Assembly: GCF_029784135.1 (NCBI RefSeq)
Contig: NC_073746.1
Coordinates: forward strand, 4,422,136 to 4,486,135
From: Toxorhynchites rutilus septentrionalis
Taxonomy: Eukaryota > Arthropoda > Insecta > Diptera > Culicidae
Direction of reading: 5' to 3'
Length of the DNA stretch: 64,000 nucleotides
This document shows positions 43,089-55,877 of the stretch, piece after piece. Position 1 is the first letter of the stretch. Each line of letters begins with the position of its first letter. The translations under genes were made by a program, and so were the position numbers. Under the pieces are notes generated by a model. It had not been told where the DNA came from, made no database searches, and worked only from the letters and a program-made list of their open reading frames with translations.

Positions 43089-43541
43089 GACAGACATACA
43101 GCTGTACTTGCGTTGTACGTGTACAGCGTTGTACAGGTACCATCGTACCATGACAGACATAATTTGGTTGTACATTGTACCGTATGTCAAACTGACAATC
43201 AGATATTTTTCCAATTTCCACCACATATTTCAATGAAAAAGGTTTTTATTTAGTGTCTAAACTATCAAACACAACAAAAAAGTTTCCAATCTGAGTTATT
43301 AACTTAAAAGAAAGTCAATGAAAAGAACGTTTATCAAGTGATTTGATTCTGCTTGTTCATGCTACCCACCACTAACCGTCTATGGCGCTGCGCACAGTAC
43401 AACTGTAGCCATGTACAGCGGTAAAACAGGTCGGTACAGGTACAGCGATTGTACCGAGTTGCTTGCATGGTTCTAGCGCTGTACATGGTGACAGACATAC
43501 AATTTTCGAAGTACAACGCAAGTACTGTATGTCTGTCATAA
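43089..43541. mobile_element. MITE with GACAGACATACAG termini
   Basis: The left GACAGACATACAGCTGTACT and right AGTACTGTATGTCTGTC are inverted repeats of about 30 bp that continue into TTGCGTTGTAC. The interior is full of GTAC/TGTAC motifs. No target duplication is obvious; the flanks CAGG and ATAA do not match. It is noncoding, about 450 bp. Confidence 0.7.
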
Positions 43542-44030
43542 GTATAACACAACCCGGGAGCTCACTTTTCCATTTGTGCAATAAACTGTGCGATTAAATT
43601 CATTTCAGACTTTCCTGGGCAATCCCAACCACTTGCATGTATGATTAATAGATTTATTCAAAAACATAAACTGTGTACATCGAAATTTACCCACTCATAG
43701 ATTTCTAAATGGAGGACGCTAATTACAAAACTACATGCGTGTGCTTTCCGATTGAATCAACCATACAAATGATCATAATTCATAATTTATTAATTTATTC
43801 CTCTTATTACAGCAGCTACATATGCCGCTGTGATTTTACTGATTGGGGATCGTGAAATGGGTCCATCAAAATTCGTTCTCATATTGTTTTCATATTTACA
43901 AACAGGATGCGGACATTTGCTTGACAGGTGAACAGACATCGCATTTGCGAGGAAATCGTTATACGGAACTATATGAAATTATAAGAAAAAAAAAGTAGAA
44001 GGATCTGAGCCTAGGGGCACGGACGGAAGT
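43542..44030. other. Unassigned AT-rich DNA
   Basis: No gene or repeat recognised. Confidence 0.3.
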
Positions 44031-45031
44031 TTGACGTAGGACTTTGATTTTCCAGAACACTTGGTTATTTTAAATGTAATTTTTACATTGTTCAGAAATC
44101 CGTTAGTTTAACTCTTTTGAAACTCTAAATAGTAACCCTAAAAAGGTCCGTTTGTTGTATGTACTCATAACCTTCAAACGGTTTGTAACGAACAAAAAAA
44201 GACAATAAGCTTCTGGCAGGAAGTTCAACTGTCTAACTGAAAATGATTAATGAATATCTGTGGGGAAAATAACAGGGTGGAATGGTAGATGAAGTATATG
44301 TGAATCGATAAACAAAAAAAATTATATCGCCATTGATTAAATTGAATATGAAATTTATGGGGAAGAAACGAAAAAATAAGTTGAAAATATTCATGATTTC
44401 GAGATATTTTGAGGTAAAATACACATGAAATCATGAAGTTGCTTTATTTTTAATGGATAGCTATGTTATTGTGCTATTGTCCATTGTTTAATTCTTATTA
44501 TTAGGCATCGGGAGCAGTAGCTTTTCCGGTGAAATAATTTTCGTTTGCAGACAATCACAATCAAGTCGTATTGGTTCTACTGCTCAATCTATCATAGAAG
44601 GAATTGAGTCATTGAGAGTTATGAATATGAGTAATGAAGAATATTAATATTTCATTTCGTTACATTTTTGTGTTGTGATGTAATGCAGATCTCGACAAGT
44701 CTTCGTATGATAATCGCTGCCTCCTCTTAATTGATGAACGATCACTGTATGGGTAACACTTTCCTCGTTGCTTTGATTAAATATTGCAAGAAGTTTGAGT
44801 TTGACTGCAAGATGGCATGCATATGATTACTTTAACATCTTGTTTATTTGTTAGATAGAACGAATTATTGCACGTAATGTTGTGTTACATGCAACATTCA
44901 TGGGAACGAAGTTGGAAGAAAGAATGCACAATACATGATTTACCTTCGCATCCGCTCGTTAAAAATACCTCTTTTATTTGTTAAATTGTTAACCCCCTAT
45001 ATAAAATTCAAAGACGTAGTCCCACGTCAAA
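44031..45031. mobile_element. Histone-type element 3 (signals only, coding lost)
   Basis: The 1.0-kb element has the same termini as elements 1 and 2: TTGACGTAGGACTTTG on the left and AGACGTAGTCCCACGTCAA on the right, preceded by ACCCCCTATATAAAA. Near the left end, in the same place as in the other elements, the minus strand carries a decayed histone stem-loop (GGACCTTTTTAGGGTT, 44134-44149) and AAAGAG (44112-44117). I could not find an H4, H2A, H2B or H3 coding match inside. Confidence 0.55.
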
Positions 45032-45280
45032 AAATGTGCAGTATTTTTTGTTTGCAAATGTTATTGTGCTGTCGGTGATTTTCAGGTATAAATCCAGCAA
45101 ACAAAATATTTTTTATTCCAGAATATACATTTTTATCAAGGCTCATATGGCGTTAGCATGACGGGGCCGGGAGTTCAATATTTTGCCAGTTTTTCTTATT
45201 ATCTATGTTAGTAATATGTAACCGATTACTCGCGGTCGGCTCGAGTTTAGTATTACAAGTGTTCTCGTAATTGGGATGTT

Positions 45281-45555
45281 CTTCTTCTTCTTCAATGGCA
45301 CTAACGTTCCTAGAGGAACTTCGCCGTCTCAACGTAGTATTACTTGCGTCATTTTTATTAGTACTTAGTTGAGATTTCTATGCCAAATAACACGCCTTGA
45401 ATGCACTCTGAGTGGCAAGCTCTAGAATACGCGTGATCACAGTGCAAGTCGGAGGAAATTTCTTTGATGAAAAATTCCCCCGACCAGAACGGGAATCGAA
45501 CCCGAACACCCGGCATGTTAGTTATGACGCTAATCACTCGGCCAAGGGAGCACAT
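45281..45555 (-). mobile_element. tRNA-derived SINE, copy 3
   Basis: The minus-strand copy has A box TGGCCGAGTGA and B box GGTTCGATTCC and a (GAA)n-type tail. It is flanked by an exact 13-bp duplication TAATTGGGATGTT (45268-45280 and 45556-45568). Confidence 0.92.
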
Positions 45556-45637
45556 TAATTGGGATGTTGCTGTCTTCAATGATCTGTACGTGTGTCGACA
45601 CGGGATACTTCCTATTGGGATGCTGCTGACCATTACA

Positions 45638-46040
45638 TTGTTTGTATAGGAGACGTAAACGACAAAATGAACAAAATCGACTTTTTCGCTGTTTCGCATT
45701 CTACACAATGTAATACGTTTGCTCAACATGCAAACAAACATTTTTTGTTCGAAAACATTTGAGAAATTTTGGAAAAACGTTTCCGAAAAATCACTGTTTG
45801 TCTGCATAACAGACGTAGTTCCATACAGCTTTCATACATCGTTCGAAAATGAACCATTGTCAGTATTATGTCCTTTAAGCTAAATCTACATTTGAATCAC
45901 ATTCTTTGTAGAGTACAAACATGTCTGTCACGATAGTGTTTTATTACTTAGTGTTTCCTAATAGATGAATACAAGAAACCATTGAAACGCGGCTCATATA
46001 ATTACTATTTTCTGTACCCGATGAACAAAGAGAAGCAATT
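45638..46040. repeat. Dispersed repeat, copy 2 (pair with 29290-29710)
   Basis: It is a direct-orientation match to the block at 29.3-29.7 kb, starting TTTGTATAGGAGACGTAAAC. A third, inverted relative near 46420-46680 shares CTGCCCATG..ATAGGAGACGTAA on its minus strand and a CGCATA-type internal motif. Confidence 0.75.
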
Positions 46041-46789
46041 GTGTTTTTAATGTTATAATTACCTAAATTTCTGCATTTGAATCTTCCAGTAGATAATGAA
46101 ACAATCAGGTCAGTAGTAATATTAAAATAATATTGGTTATTGGCATTATAACTCCTCGGAATCAACATTGAATTATTCCACATACTCAGCATTTACTCAT
46201 ATTGTTGGAGTAAGTCAGAGTATTCTTCAGGAAAAAAAGTACTATCATAGACTCGCAACAAATCAAGAGCACCTTTTCCAGACACATCACTAATTTTTTT
46301 TTAAACCTTTTTGATTTTATCCGATAACAACTGTAGTTTCAGTTGACGGATACGTTTTGACTATTATCGGAATTGTAAATACTAACGCTACAAACAGAGC
46401 AACCTGGTCATTACGTCTAGCTATGCGGACAAATGTTCATTGAAACGATTGATTGTCCGCATAAATAGACGCAAGCGTTTTCCAAATGGAAAAATATATG
46501 TTATAATCCGCAAAATCACCCAGGCCCTCTTTTTGCCGATAATATCCTCCAACTGGACAGATCATTTCATTGGAAATTTTCAAGGTTACGCTTGCAAAAA
46601 ACAACAAAAATGCGTTTTCCCAACACTAATAGTTTTATCGATTACGTCTCCTATGCAATCATGGGCAGATTAATCAGCAACGCTAAAATGCCACTACCAC
46701 TCTCTAGATATGATCGCGTAGGTATATTGGTGGCTTGCGAAGTGGCTTCACGGTGCTATTTTTAATGTAGGGATCTAACAGTAACTTAT

Positions 46790-47065
46790 ATCTATATCTT
46801 ATATGAGATGTTTGCATCAATTGATTGGAAATATTTCTACGCTTTCACAAAAAATATGTTCATATTTGTTCAGTTGAATAATTGTAAAATATCAAGCATT
46901 ATCTGAACGTGCAAAATTCCCCGTTTTTATTGGGCCAATTTGTGCTTCCTAATTTGTACCGACCAAAAAGAGCACCTAGAATAACAGCGAAATTCTGGTT
47001 GAATACATCAATTGTACTGCAAGAACAGCCATTCACTGCGCATATCACCACGCTAGCGAGGTGTA
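46790..47065 (-). repeat. Inverted fragment of a histone-type element
   Basis: The reverse complement of this segment aligns with 31665-31900 of element 2: TTTTTGGTCGGTACAAATTA against TTTTGGTCGGTACGATTTGA, then AATGCTTGATATTTTACAAT against AATGCTTGATATTTCACAAT, then TCAATTGATGCAAA. It lacks the GACGTAG terminus and any histone coding. Confidence 0.65.
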
Positions 47066-47200
47066 TCTATATATTTTTTTTATATAAACACCGTAAAAAC
47101 TTTTATTGTACCCTAAAACCTCCAGATGCCTAATTTCGTTTCATTTGCTTGATTAATTCTCGAGTAAAGCAGACTTTTCTGTTTCATTTGTATAACAAAC

Positions 47201-47230
47201 ACCCCCCCCCCCCTCCTTGGAGAGGGGGGT
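47201..47230. repeat. C-tract/G-tract hairpin
   Basis: A run of 13 C followed by TCCTTGGAGA and 6 G can fold into a strong hairpin; the C-run could also form an i-motif and its complement a G-rich structure. Probably part of an unidentified repeat. Confidence 0.6.
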
Positions 47231-50200
47231 TTCATCAGTCATTCAAACCACCTCTCACATGTTACGCTCCAATAGCGAGATTCGCCAAGTCAACAGAAAT
47301 TCGAAACCAATCCAACAAAAAAAAATCTACTGAATTACTAAATCTCACTCCTGAAGAAGAGAACAAAAACTCAGTTTATTTTGGCTAACTACTGAGACCC
47401 AAGTGCGGACTTGTTTAACCTGGCAAAAAAATTGTTTGCGCCATGAATGCGTGAAGCTTAACAAAACAATTCGAATTTGAGTGTAATTATGTGAATTTGG
47501 GTTTTCGGAAAATTAGGAAATTATTGAGACCAAATCTCAGATATCCATCAATTAAGAATCTTCTCGAAAATGAACACCTATCAGCGAGAACGTATTCGAC
47601 ACTGTGCTAGAAGAATAACCTTATCCAGGATCAGAAAGGCACGTGATAAACGTGGTAAATGTGAGTTGCTTTCTGCTTATTGATAATGATAATGGTTGAT
47701 TCAACGTTGAACCATCGATGGAGATATATGCGTCACCTCAAAGCAAAGTAAACAAAAATTCGAATATACCCATTTTTGACCCATACCCGTCTAGAATGAC
47801 TTTTTTTCTTTGAATCGTTTATTTTTATAATCTAGAGCCTCTATCAATAATCATTTATATGGAGCATGATGAAGATGAGAAGAAGAGAAAACCATAGGAT
47901 CAATTAAGACTTGTTTTATTCACCTTTCATCAGGACACATGTTGGCTTATTTCACCTGCATTTGTTGCGCTGCAAAATTGCATATGAAAGAGAATTATAT
48001 TCAAAATATATTTACTTCGGTTATAGAACTTATATAGAAGCTACATTCTGTAAGGAGGCGATCGAAAACATAATGCTTCCTACGCTTTTCATCCCGTCTA
48101 TGTTTTTATTAAATATGGTTGGGTTTTATATCGGATTCAGTCTGTAAATAAATAAAGTGATTCGAAGGTAGCTTTAATCCAAAGCTCAACTCAAAGAGAT
48201 TGGTCGATGATTTTCGAAACTGATAAACATCTGGAATGAACATTATAAACTATCTCATTCAGCAGTCTGGGACAGTATGACTAGGCCTCCGAAGAAGTGG
48301 GTCGAAAATTGCTAAAATATTACATTAGCTTTGTCACTTTTCATCCATATTATTTTTTCCTTAACTCCTATCAGTGTAAGCGAAATCTAATTTATCCGAA
48401 CTGTCCAATTACGCACCCGTTATTTCGTTCATTTCTCCGTTTTTCCGCTGGCTTCTCCCCCGATCCGAGCCATTTTGGTCATCAATGTCATCACAAACGT
48501 ACCCATAAACATAAAACGGTTATTTACCAGACATTTACCAAGTCGGACCAGGCGAAGGCTCGATATATCCCCAGTGTACCCGTGCGTATGGACCCCGTGA
48601 GCGTAACATGTCGTCGCCGAAGAAAAACAAGGCTGATAAAATCACCCTCCCATTCGGAACTGCCATCTCTTCGCTTGGGAAAGCACCGAATTTCGCTTCG
48701 GACGCTGCAAGAAAAATGACTTTGATCGTACTTTTATAGGAGAAGCATTAGTTTAATTTTATTGTCGTTGTTCCTTCCTTCTGTCATGTTGGTTTTTGCG
48801 CTTGATGAAAGCCGTAAACAAACAGGAAAAATAATGTCCAAGCCTTCTGCTATAAGTTCAGTTGAGCCACGTCGATTGTTCCGTTCGGAATCGATTGTCA
48901 TTCAGCAGTATCTTATCCTTTCGTACCGCCGCTGGCAATGACTGTCTGAGTGCAGTAAAACGCTCCGGCTTTATGGGTTCGCTTTAGTCTCGCAACCCAA
49001 TAAAAGTCGACGGCAAAACTTACGCTGAATCGACGCCAAACTCAATAAAGCGTTACGATTCTTGTCGAATTGCTTACCTCTTGCCCCGAACTGCAGAACA
49101 GCAGTGATACCGTGCTGCAGCAGTGATGCTGGCTGAAGAGTGATCTGCGAATTGATGCGCACAGGAAAGGGATATATTGTCTGCAATTAGGCAAACGATT
49201 CGTATCTCCAGGAGCAAAAGTTGCTCTAGAACTGCGATGACGACTTCCTCGGGCGGATTCACACCCCGACCAAAAATAGTCCACTGATGACGATGGTGAT
49301 TCGAATCGTCAGCACCGACTGATTCGCATCCGCTTTGCCGGTTGTCAGAGGAAATTAGCTGGGAGCTTCCTGCAAACGTTCGCAGTTTAATCTTAAAGAC
49401 AGCGGCAATGTATCGATTCGAATGAATTGAATGCTGACGCAGAGAAACTTGTATGAATTGGATGATTGGAATTAATTTGTGAGCATTGCAGTAATTGATA
49501 TGTACAGGAGCGCCAGAATTTCTCCTCTGTTTTTTTTAATCATTTGACCGATAAATGATACACTTAAGTGTACTAATTTTGGCAAAGCATTGTCGCTCCC
49601 GGCCGCCACGAATGCTACACAATGTGTCCTCAAAAGAGTCGCATTTTCTCCGCCCTGTCGGGGCCTCATTGTGGCAAAAGACCTTGGAGGCCTTGATAGC
49701 ACTTCATCAGCTTCTTTGTGGATCCTTTATGCCTAAGCATTAACGCAAACACTTTTGCCTTCCCACACAGCCATTATCGCGCAGCATCGCAGAAGTACCG
49801 GGACAGCATCATCTGGCTTAAGGGTGGGACGCAAAAAAAAGAAGGTTTTGTGCGAGTGAGTGCCACTCCTCCCGCTTCGAGCAAGGACACAATTACAGAC
49901 ACTATTCGTGCCTCCTCCTCCTCCTTCGGAAGAGGATATAATTTCGTCGTCCCCACTCTGTCTCTGTGTCTTCGGAGCGGAATGTTCGTCCCCGCGTTGT
50001 GTAACCGGGGTAGAGCGGTTTGAACGGGATTAGAATGGGGCGGAACAAAAAAAAAAGTGGAAATTAAAATCATTACGGTAATTGAATGTCGATTGTAAGA
50101 GTACATATTCGAAATGGTTCTTATCGATGGATTGATGAGGTCGCCATACATACCGGAATTGAGAGCGATCTGAGGATTTCATGGGATATAACAGGTGCCA

Positions 50201-53200
50201 AGATTGTTGAATTATATGTTTTTAGGATCTCTTGCTCATGCCCACGGCGTCGTCATATTCGTTTTATCCCATTGTATATCTTATTTCGTTTGATTCATCG
50301 AGAAAGCGTACAGACAGACGAGAAACTTGTGGTTGAATAAAATATAATTATTGATCAAAAAGACATAGCATTTAAGCTTTTAAACCAGTGGAAGACGATG
50401 CTATATCCTTAAATGCGAGTTTCAATGATACCGGGAGTTGTTTTCTAGTGAGGCGACCGTGGGATCTCCGAGTACCAGCGAGCCAATAGAAAAAGCATCA
50501 GATAGTAATGTGGTGAGATTAGAGATTTTTCTCCGAGATGACTGAAAGAGAGAGAAATAGTCCGACATGTTTTTCTTACGAGGTTTTTTACGCGGATTTT
50601 CCAATGAACACGGTTTTTTTTTAAATATTTCGGTCGGCTCACTTTTACCAGCCAACCCCCCCACCACCCCATTGTGTTCCCTCGGAGCATATGAGGGTTA
50701 TTAGCCTTTATGACGGAAATTAGTACCGCACCCTATCACGATTCTAAAGAGGATTATAGGTGAACTGTTTCTTTTTTTACTTGGATTTTCCACTTCTGTA
50801 AAACCACGTTTTTCACGCGATTTTTTACGCGGTAAAAACTGGATGTATTCATCACAAACGAAAGCTGTTGGCTTGGTCATTTTTGGAGAAGGGATTCTCG
50901 ACTTTCTGACAACTGAATTTTCATTTGCATTTAAGCTCATTCTGATTCCCTCAATTGTAGGATGTTCTCAGATGCATAGAAATTTGAATTGAAATCAAAC
51001 AAAGATAACGGGAAAAAGGTAAAAGTCGCGCTCGATTCTCAGAGGCGACTATTACAGAGCAATACCATGCTGCTAACAAACCACAAACGGTTGGTCAGTG
51101 GTGTGTACAATCAACAGCGTTGAGATTCCAGTCAAACAAACCCTGCTTGCATCTCCGGTTCATCCCAAACTGCAGCAAACATAAAAACCTGAAAAACAAT
51201 GAAGCAGTTGGATAAACAAGCCCTCGGTCAGGAAGCGGAAGAGCGTATGCGCTCGTTACAAACATCAAAGCTGTAATTTCACCTGAAAATCGCGTGGCTT
51301 ACATAAATTTCATTTTTCATATCGTAGCAGCGAAAACATGGGCAGAGCGATGTTCCGAGAGGCGAGGAAGAGTGGGCTCGAAACGATCTGTTGTTACCAG
51401 TTACTGACTGATGTTCTGTATGAGGTAATAATGGGAGGGGAAAGGGCGCTTCTGGGTGATTACCACTTACAATCACTGGGGAAATAATTTGTGTATATAA
51501 AATGTATAAAAACAGCCCTTCCGGACACTCCGCAGAGGACACACACACAGAAGTGGGATGGAGTAGATGGTGTTCTTTTTTCCTATAAAAATCCATTCAT
51601 TGCCCTCCGATGCTGTCTGCAGTGGTAGCTATAAAAAAAAGTGTGAAACTTACACGAGGTTATGAAATCAGTTTTTATGGTTCCGACGCGAAGGCACCGG
51701 TCGGGCGCTGTCTGGTTGTTGGCATCGTATCCCCAGCAGAATAACATATTAATTCGATTAAATATGATTTAATATTCATTTTCTACTGCGGAAAAAATTC
51801 TTCCAGTAGATTCGAATTGGTTTATGTGCCGAGACACCATTCATCCCATTGAGGATAGAGACAATATTGAATTTAATTGCGATCATCGCCAGCGCAAATT
51901 GTGTAAATTCTTTGAATTTGAATCTAAATGAACTCATTTTATCGAGAACCATTTCTACATGGGTATTTTTGCTGTAGAAACAGCATCTCCGCAGGTGGCA
52001 GCAACGTAATAAAAAGGGAGGTAAAATTCGAAGCTCATCACTACCATTGCGGAGAGCATAGGTCGCATCACTCATCACATCTCCCACCCACTGATTATAT
52101 TCACTCCACCGAACATGAAAAGAAATGCTATCTTCTTCCACTTTTCTTTGTTCTATGTATATGCTGTACCACTCTCTGTTTACAGCTCACCGCCTTCTGT
52201 CCCAGATCATAGGGCGGATGTTTGAGTGCCTCTCGATGTGACGTGGAATATTTTGCACTGATGTGTAGGCTTTGTCGTTTTCAGGCGAACGAAATAGTTT
52301 TTCTCTCTCGATTGGGGGCTGCTCAGATGGAAACGAAGGCTCGAGCCGGGGCCATTGCCGCCAGCTGTAGCTACCGAGAGATCATCTGATGGTACATTGT
52401 CCTTTTGCACAGACTCAACCACTCACAGACAAACCGGCAACACGAGATGATAGCGTCGTCGCATTGTCGATTGAAAGATTGTGGCTTTGAAATGGAGTTG
52501 AATCAGGAATAGTTATGTTATTGGCTGGTATACTTTTTTCTCTGGTAAGGCTCCTGATTGCCTCTTTCATGATGAATGTGAGTTCTTTTGTTTGCCACAC
52601 GCGCACAGCAAACATTTGGGGAGTCTTTACATGTAGCTTCCTGTTGGCCAGAGCATCAATCATTACACAGCAGCGATATGCGGAAAATAGCAACGCGTGT
52701 TTCGCCGCTATTCAATCTTTCCAAATGATTTTCTGGGAAATAATACGGTAACTTTTCCCGTGTTGTTCCGCTTATGGGTGGAAAGATACTGGAATTTCTG
52801 CTTCTGATCTTTATGTTACTGTACTTGATGAGTTTGATGTGCACAGGGGAATGGTGAAAGTTCAAGCGAATTGTATTGCATGATGAAAGATACTTAAATA
52901 TTGAGCCTTAACAAAATTGCGACGTGGGATTTTTATATACATTTTTCTGAATGTGTTTGAATTATTTGTAATGTATCGAAGTATTATTTTTGAAATAATC
53001 TAAAGTATTGGATAACAATTTAAATCCTTTTGAAGGGCAGACTTGAAATTAAATTTTTGATGAATGATTGGCAAAATCCCAAATTCAATCATTTTAAGAT
53101 TGACAAAAAGTTAAGCGGCCGAAGGCGAATAGATTCAAATATTTGAAGCATTTGAAGCAAAGCATTAAAGCATATTCTAAGAACAAAATATGCAATATTT

Positions 53201-54059
53201 TCGCCTTTTTTCTAATTGTGAAAAAAAAACTACCGAATTTTTTGATTGAATAGTTAAAGTACACTGTCTAAAGACGGTCAGCTAATTGGATCAAAGATTT
53301 TAATCTGCAATGCTGGTAACAGGTAAGAGTCAATTTCAAAAATATAATGGTCATACAACTTATATTCGAGTACCGTTCGCAACACATTTATCCGAATGGA
53401 AGAAGCCGCCACAGTTTATCCATGCGGCTCATCCGATCTATCGCTAACAAGGTGTATAGGTTTTTTGTTAAACTTTTTTTTATTAGTTTGACAATTAGTT
53501 CGTTTTTCCAAACCATAAATGAGAGCATTAACCCTGCTGAAAGCGTGACATGAAATTCTTGTAGTTGCACCGATTAATTTATTATGGATCTACAAAAAAT
53601 ACATAGTGGGACTGTTATGCCTAGAATATCAACATGGGACAATTGAGCTTGATGTTGCTGTTTTAAAAGCTGGGAACAAACAATAAGTTTTTTTGTGTTT
53701 TTCCGGAAGATTATGCATAAAACATCGTTTTATGAAGAAAAGTGAAAATAGTCAAAAAGTAACATGGAACAACTATGTGTAGAACGACAGTACAACTCTT
53801 ACAACCCGTTTGAAGTTTGGTTCAGTTCATATAACAAACGCGTTGACCCTAGAGGTTATCATTTGGGGTTTTGAATGAGTTAAATGGACGGCTTATTGAA
53901 CAGCTACCAAAACTTAATTCAAAAGTAATTGTCCTCCATCAAGTTTCCGTCCATGCCTATACCTTCCGTGGTATGCGCTTATACCTTTCTACTTTTTTTT
54001 CTCTGCGGTTATTTCTGTTGCTTTTATTTTCTTTAAGATTTTTTTCGGTCACGTAAAAT
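47231..54059. other. Long stretch without a recognised gene
   Basis: Many short open frames occur, none with family motifs; several need GTG or TTG starts (for example 48297-48719). A frame from ATG 47570 (MNTYQRERIRHCARRITLSR) is basic and ends at a possible donor GTAAAT, but nothing else supports it. The segments 48.3-50.0 and 51.0-52.8 kb look like ordinary, less repetitive host DNA. Near 50580-50830 repeated TTTTACGCG motifs suggest a degraded MITE. Confidence 0.3.
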
Positions 54060-54115
54060 TGTATATTATCGAATTCTATACAATGAAGCTAGTATATAAT
54101 CGAGTCCGACATGTA
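54060..54115. repeat. Solo terminus of the GGACTCGATTATAT family
   Basis: TATATAATCGAGTCCGACATG at 54092-54112 matches the right end of the 41.1-43.0 kb element; a decayed TATTATCGAATTC precedes it. No partner end is seen within 2 kb. Confidence 0.5.
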
Positions 54116-54889
54116 TATAATATATAAAAAAATAATTCATTTCGGTTCCAAAGAAAAAAATACAAATAGACATATATTCACTAATTTATGCACCATTTTA
54201 TTTTTCTATCTTTCGCATTCATTAAAGAAAGCAATCTTGCACAAACGATCAGAATTATTTATACGCTATCTTCAACTAATATTGCTCTTTCAGATTGCAC
54301 TTTGTTCAGGTTCCTGCCAAATTCGCTTGATGGCAAGAGTTTCGGCTCTTGGTACAGCATGAAGAAAAATGTTGACCAAATAGCCAGAAATGAAACTAAA
54401 CATTTTCTTAGAGAATGCAATTCTTACGCTTTCACGCAATTTTCAGCGTATTCACGCTGAATTTCGTATTCATTTCTCATTACTTTTCCGGTTAGTCTAA
54501 TCATCTGAAACATTTGCACTTATGGTTCGGTGTTTATGTTTTGTTTTTTCAAGGTTCCTAGCCAGGTTAATGAAGCGAAAAATGCCATCGACATCATATT
54601 TGGTTTTGAATTTACTAAAACCATAAAAATTAACTTTTTCAATATGTTTTTTCCTATCTTTGTATTTAGATGCGGCTCTATCAGACATAAATATTGACTT
54701 CTTTGATTTTACCTTTATTGTTAAGGAGCTTGTTATTTTTGAAATCCAAATCAACCGAAAAACTGCCTTATTTGACGCGACGCTCACCGTTTGTATTTAA
54801 ACCTTATACATAAGGTTCGTCAATTTTATCAATGTAACAGAAAAATACAAAAGTATTAAGTTGTGAAATATCAATGCCTAATAAATAAA

Positions 54890-55208
54890 TATATCTTATA
54901 CATGAAACTAGGTTTTCCACGTACGTATAACTCTTCATACCTGGAGAATGGATGGTCAGATTTGAGTTGTATTTATATCGCTGTCTTTGTCTCCCCCCAA
55001 TGGTTATGATAGAATACTTTGGAGAATACTTAAGTTAAATAGAAAATATGGAACAAGTTTCTAAGCATATGTTTCACAGTGAAAATCATCTATCATAACA
55101 TTAACATCAGATCTTTCCTCACATATATTGGTGATTTGTTACTTACCAAACAAAATAGTCACTAGCAATAATTTACATGGCAGAACAACATTTGCCGGGT
55201 CAGCTAGT
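54890..55208 (-). repeat. Repeat block ending in TAGCTGACCCGGCAAATG
   Basis: The minus strand begins at about 55208 with ACTAGCTGACCCGGCAAATG, near-identical to the plus-strand motif at 21051. About 300 bp of AT-rich sequence follow. It is probably a member of a dispersed family of unknown class. Confidence 0.45.
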
Positions 55209-55877
55209 AAATATATAAATAAGGTGGCAGCTACCCAAAATCACAGCATTCATTTCCGACAGATTAATTTTATTTACAAGTGATTTGTTACTAGAACGTA
55301 TTCAAAACTATTGACTTTTTTTTCAAAAAATCCATAAAACCCAGATGTCAGAATGAACTACGAAGTGCAGCAAAGTTGGTAGGAAAGTGATATACTATTT
55401 TAAAACAATAAAATTCTGAATACACTCTTGGATTGGAAAATTTTGATTAAATATTGAAAATTTGTAGAACTTAAACATTTTCTTGAACACTCCGACTCTG
55501 GATTAAACATAAACTACGTTTCATTAAACGTCCACTAAATTAGGAAATTGACCGTGTAAATTCAATTGACCGGTTTTGAAACCTGCGTAAACAGTGATAA
55601 AAGGAAGAGAAGCTGGGGTCCTCATAGTTGGAGCAAGAAGTATTGATCATAGTTGGCTGTTAAAAGGTATTTTATCGCTTAGCTTAAACCATTTTGTGTC
55701 CGGTCCACTCCGACAAGTTTCACACACCAACTTTCTATCTCCGACAAACAAATCTACGTACATACGATAACAATTGATGACATTGTTGTGGTCCTGTCAG
55801 CACTTGTGTTTATCTGTTTGTTTTGTCAACAACCAGCATCCTGATGTGGGAAAAAACACTGAACAAGCAAAGTCGTC

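Noticed and set aside
48297..48719. 140-codon frame on the + strand
   Set aside because: Starts with GTG, is very basic and shows no family pattern; likely chance.
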